Positions 6,091 to 7,503 of a stretch of 7,503 nt of DNA are shown here, in pieces. The notes under the pieces were generated by a model. The model saw only the letters and a program-made list of their open reading frames with translations, did not search any database and was not told the DNA's origin. The position numbers and the translations under genes are program-made. Numbering within the stretch: position 1 is the first letter of the stretch; each line of letters begins with the position of its first letter. This DNA comes from CAYUWG01 sp964448285 (GTDB lineage: Bacteria > Bacteroidota > Ignavibacteria > SZUA-365): the NCBI GenBank assembly GCA_964448285.1, contig CAYUWG010000125.1, positions 1 to 7,503 on the forward strand. Reading direction: 5' to 3'.

Positions 6091-6228
6091 ATGAGATACC
6101 ATCTGATACTTGCCTCGATTTTCATTATGGTTCATGAAGCAATCGGCCAATCTATCGTCAAATCAGGCAACGAACTTGGAATGCACCTCGCCAATCAGGT
6201 AGCTTTGGCCACCATACAAGCCCAATAA
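6091..6228 (+). CDS. Small exported peptide, 45 residues, unknown function
   Basis: This short frame encodes MRYHLILASIFIMVHEAIGQ followed by a mixed tail that ends LANQVALATIQAQ. The first 20 residues look like a signal peptide: one Arg, a hydrophobic core and a small-residue A-I-G site before Gln20. The mature part would be only about 25 residues. GGAAA lies at 6076-6080, ten bases before the ATG. The stop is 16 bases before the next ATG, which has its own AGAGGA (6232-6237), so the two genes are probably co-transcribed. I recognise no family. It could be a real partner or leader peptide of the propeller protein, the 5' remnant of a longer decayed gene, or a chance frame. The signal-like start and tight spacing favour a real gene. 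Confidence 0.5.
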   Translation: MRYHLILASIFIMVHEAIGQSIVKSGNELGMHLANQVALATIQAQ

Positions 6229-6244
6229 ACCAGAGGATACCCCC

Positions 6245-7503
6245 ATGACCCGTTTCCCGTTACTCCTTCTTTCCATTCTCCTCTCCCTTGTCTCACTCTC
6301 GCTGTTAGACTTCGAACGGGCACTGGTGCTGCGGGTGGAGGGGGTCGTGGAGCGCTTCCACTCTCCCGTCACGTACCGGCATCTCGGAGACGGTGTGTTC
6401 GAGTTTACGGACACGCTGAGCGGCCATACGTTCCGTAAGCAGGTGACGGATGTGAAGCCTCAAGGCGGCAAGCAGCCCAAGAAGATCATTACGATCGAAG
6501 TGGCGCAAATTGACACGACGGGGTTTGGGAGTAAGTTTACGAAGGTAGCCAGCATCCCAGCCGGGGTTCAGAATATCGTTCCTATAGGCTTTCACGCGAA
6601 AGATGGGACGGTACATTTCGTAGCAGCCAAATTCATGAACGGGACTTATGCTTCAACCGATTTTTACAGATGGGACGACAGCAAGGATACGCTCACTGCA
6701 GTTCAGCGATTGAACGGAGAGTGGCTTTATCCTTTCGCCCACGGGACGTTCTTCAGGGCGAACATGCCAAATGTCGCCGTGGATAGTTTTGGAACAGTCC
6801 TCATTTACGACACACCGGATGGTTCCAACCTGCCAACGAGGAAGCGCGCGGTGAGATACGGGAGGAATGAAACGGCACAAAGACCTCGGGTATATGACTT
6901 CGATGGCAACGGTGTGGATGAGGTAGTGTTAAGACAATGGCCATCCAGAAATGTTGTCACAAAGTTGAGATTGATGGAGAATACCTTTATTGATGTGTAT
7001 GAAAATACGTTTGAAAACCGCTTCGAATATGGCTCATGGGCGGTTGGGGACTTCGACAAAGATGGGAAATGTGAGTTTGCAACAGTCACGTATGGAGGAT
7101 TCGTCTATTTCGTTGAATACAATCCTTTGAATTCTTCGTACTCCGTAGTATTCATCGATACGACAAGGTCCGTCAACGCGGGATTCAATTACGAGGGAAA
7201 CGATCTGGATAGGGACGGCCATGCGGAGGTGTTTATAGGGAGTTCGTTCTTTGGAGGACTTGCAAACATCGCAGTATATGAGACGATTGGTGATAACGAT
7301 TATGAAGTGAGTCTTTGGATTGAAATTAATGGCATAGGAACATTCAGTCAAGGGATCGTGACAGGCGATGTGAATGGTGACGGAAAAGACGAACTTATTG
7401 TGCATGGAGGCGGTGTTGTAATAGTTCTGGAAGCAACCGCCGATGACCAATATCAAGCTATGTGGATTAAAGCGTTTCCCAATGAAATTGGTGTTAAGTG
7501 CTT
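6245..7503 (+). CDS. Secreted FG-GAP/VCBS-repeat beta-propeller protein (3' end outside window)
   Basis: The reading frame runs 419 codons to the edge without a stop. A signal peptide (MTRFPLLLLSILLSLVSLSL) directs export. From about residue 210 there are four calcium-loop motifs of D-x-D/N-x-D/N-G-x-x-E type: DFDGNGVDE (218-226), DFDKDGKCE (269-277), DLDRDGHAE (320-328) and DVNGDGKDE (375-383). Their spacing of 51-55 residues is that of FG-GAP/VCBS blades, as in integrin-alpha-like propellers. Residues about 25-210 have no clear motif and may hold earlier, degenerate blades. Similar secreted proteins in Bacteroidota often end in a type IX secretion sorting domain, which would lie outside the window. 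AGAGGA (6232-6237) lies seven bases before the ATG. Its A/T-richer second half differs from the permease region. A surface binding or adhesion role is likely, with unknown ligand. Confidence 0.85.
   Translation, partial: MTRFPLLLLSILLSLVSLSLLDFERALVLRVEGVVERFHSPVTYRHLGDGVFEFTDTLSGHTFRKQVTDVKPQGGKQPKKIITIEVAQIDTTGFGSKFTKVASIPAGVQNIVPIGFHAKDGTVHFVAAKFMNGTYASTDFYRWDDSKDTLTAVQRLNGEWLYPFAHGTFFRANMPNVAVDSFGTVLIYDTPDGSNLPTRKRAVRYGRNETAQRPRVYDFDGNGVDEVVLRQWPSRNVVTKLRLMENTFIDVYENTFENRFEYGSWAVGDFDKDGKCEFATVTYGGFVYFVEYNPLNSSYSVVFIDTTRSVNAGFNYEGNDLDRDGHAEVFIGSSFFGGLANIAVYETIGDNDYEVSLWIEINGIGTFSQGIVTGDVNGDGKDELIVHGGGVVIVLEATADDQYQAMWIKAFPNEIGVKC

Overview
The window looks like a chromosomal segment from a bacterium of the Bacteroidota/Chlorobi (FCB) lineage, perhaps Ignavibacteria or Kapabacteria. 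This rests on inference: there are two secreted or lipid-anchored beta-propeller proteins of styles I associate with that group, and gene starts with AAGGA- or AGAGGA-type ribosome sites are mixed with starts that have none. There are no rRNA, tRNA, CRISPR, phage or transposase genes. Base composition is uneven: a hand count gives about 65% GC for one 60-base line of the permease (5641-5700) and about 43% for one near the right end (7321-7380).

Left part (1-2985): a Crp/Fnr-family regulator reads leftward off the window edge (1-713). A 291-base gene-free stretch follows, then a predicted lipoprotein beta-propeller gene (1005-2048, +), then a 214-base gap and a complete RIC/ScdA/YtfE-type di-iron repair protein gene (2263-2985, +). 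The regulator carries the E-x-x-S-R recognition-helix motif of Fnr/Dnr-type proteins. A Crp/Fnr-type dyad (2167-2180) lies upstream of ric with a possible -10 element at class II spacing, so regulator and repair gene plausibly form a nitrosative or oxidative stress unit. A near-copy of the first codons of the regulator (2062-2101 versus 651-690) lies on the far side of the lipoprotein gene. The simplest reading is that the regulator was once directly divergent from ric, and that the lipoprotein block now separates them inside a duplicated stub.

Middle part (2986-6090): the gap between the convergent ric and channel genes holds a compact inverted-repeat element (about 3010-3119, MITE- or REP-pair-like). 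On the minus strand, an SLC13-type permease with two TrkA-C domains (4066-5850) is followed after 6 bases by an MscS-type mechanosensitive channel (3172-4059), forming a two-gene operon. Its 240-base leader has no supportable gene.

Right part (6091-7503): a 45-residue peptide with a signal-like N-terminus (6091-6228) precedes, by 16 bases, a large secreted FG-GAP/VCBS beta-propeller protein (6245 to the edge, C-terminus missing) with four calcium-loop motifs.

I do not see a clearly new defence or mobile system. The best leads are the duplicated regulator stub flanking the lipoprotein gene, the Fnr-type site upstream of ric, the inverted-repeat element and the small exported peptide.
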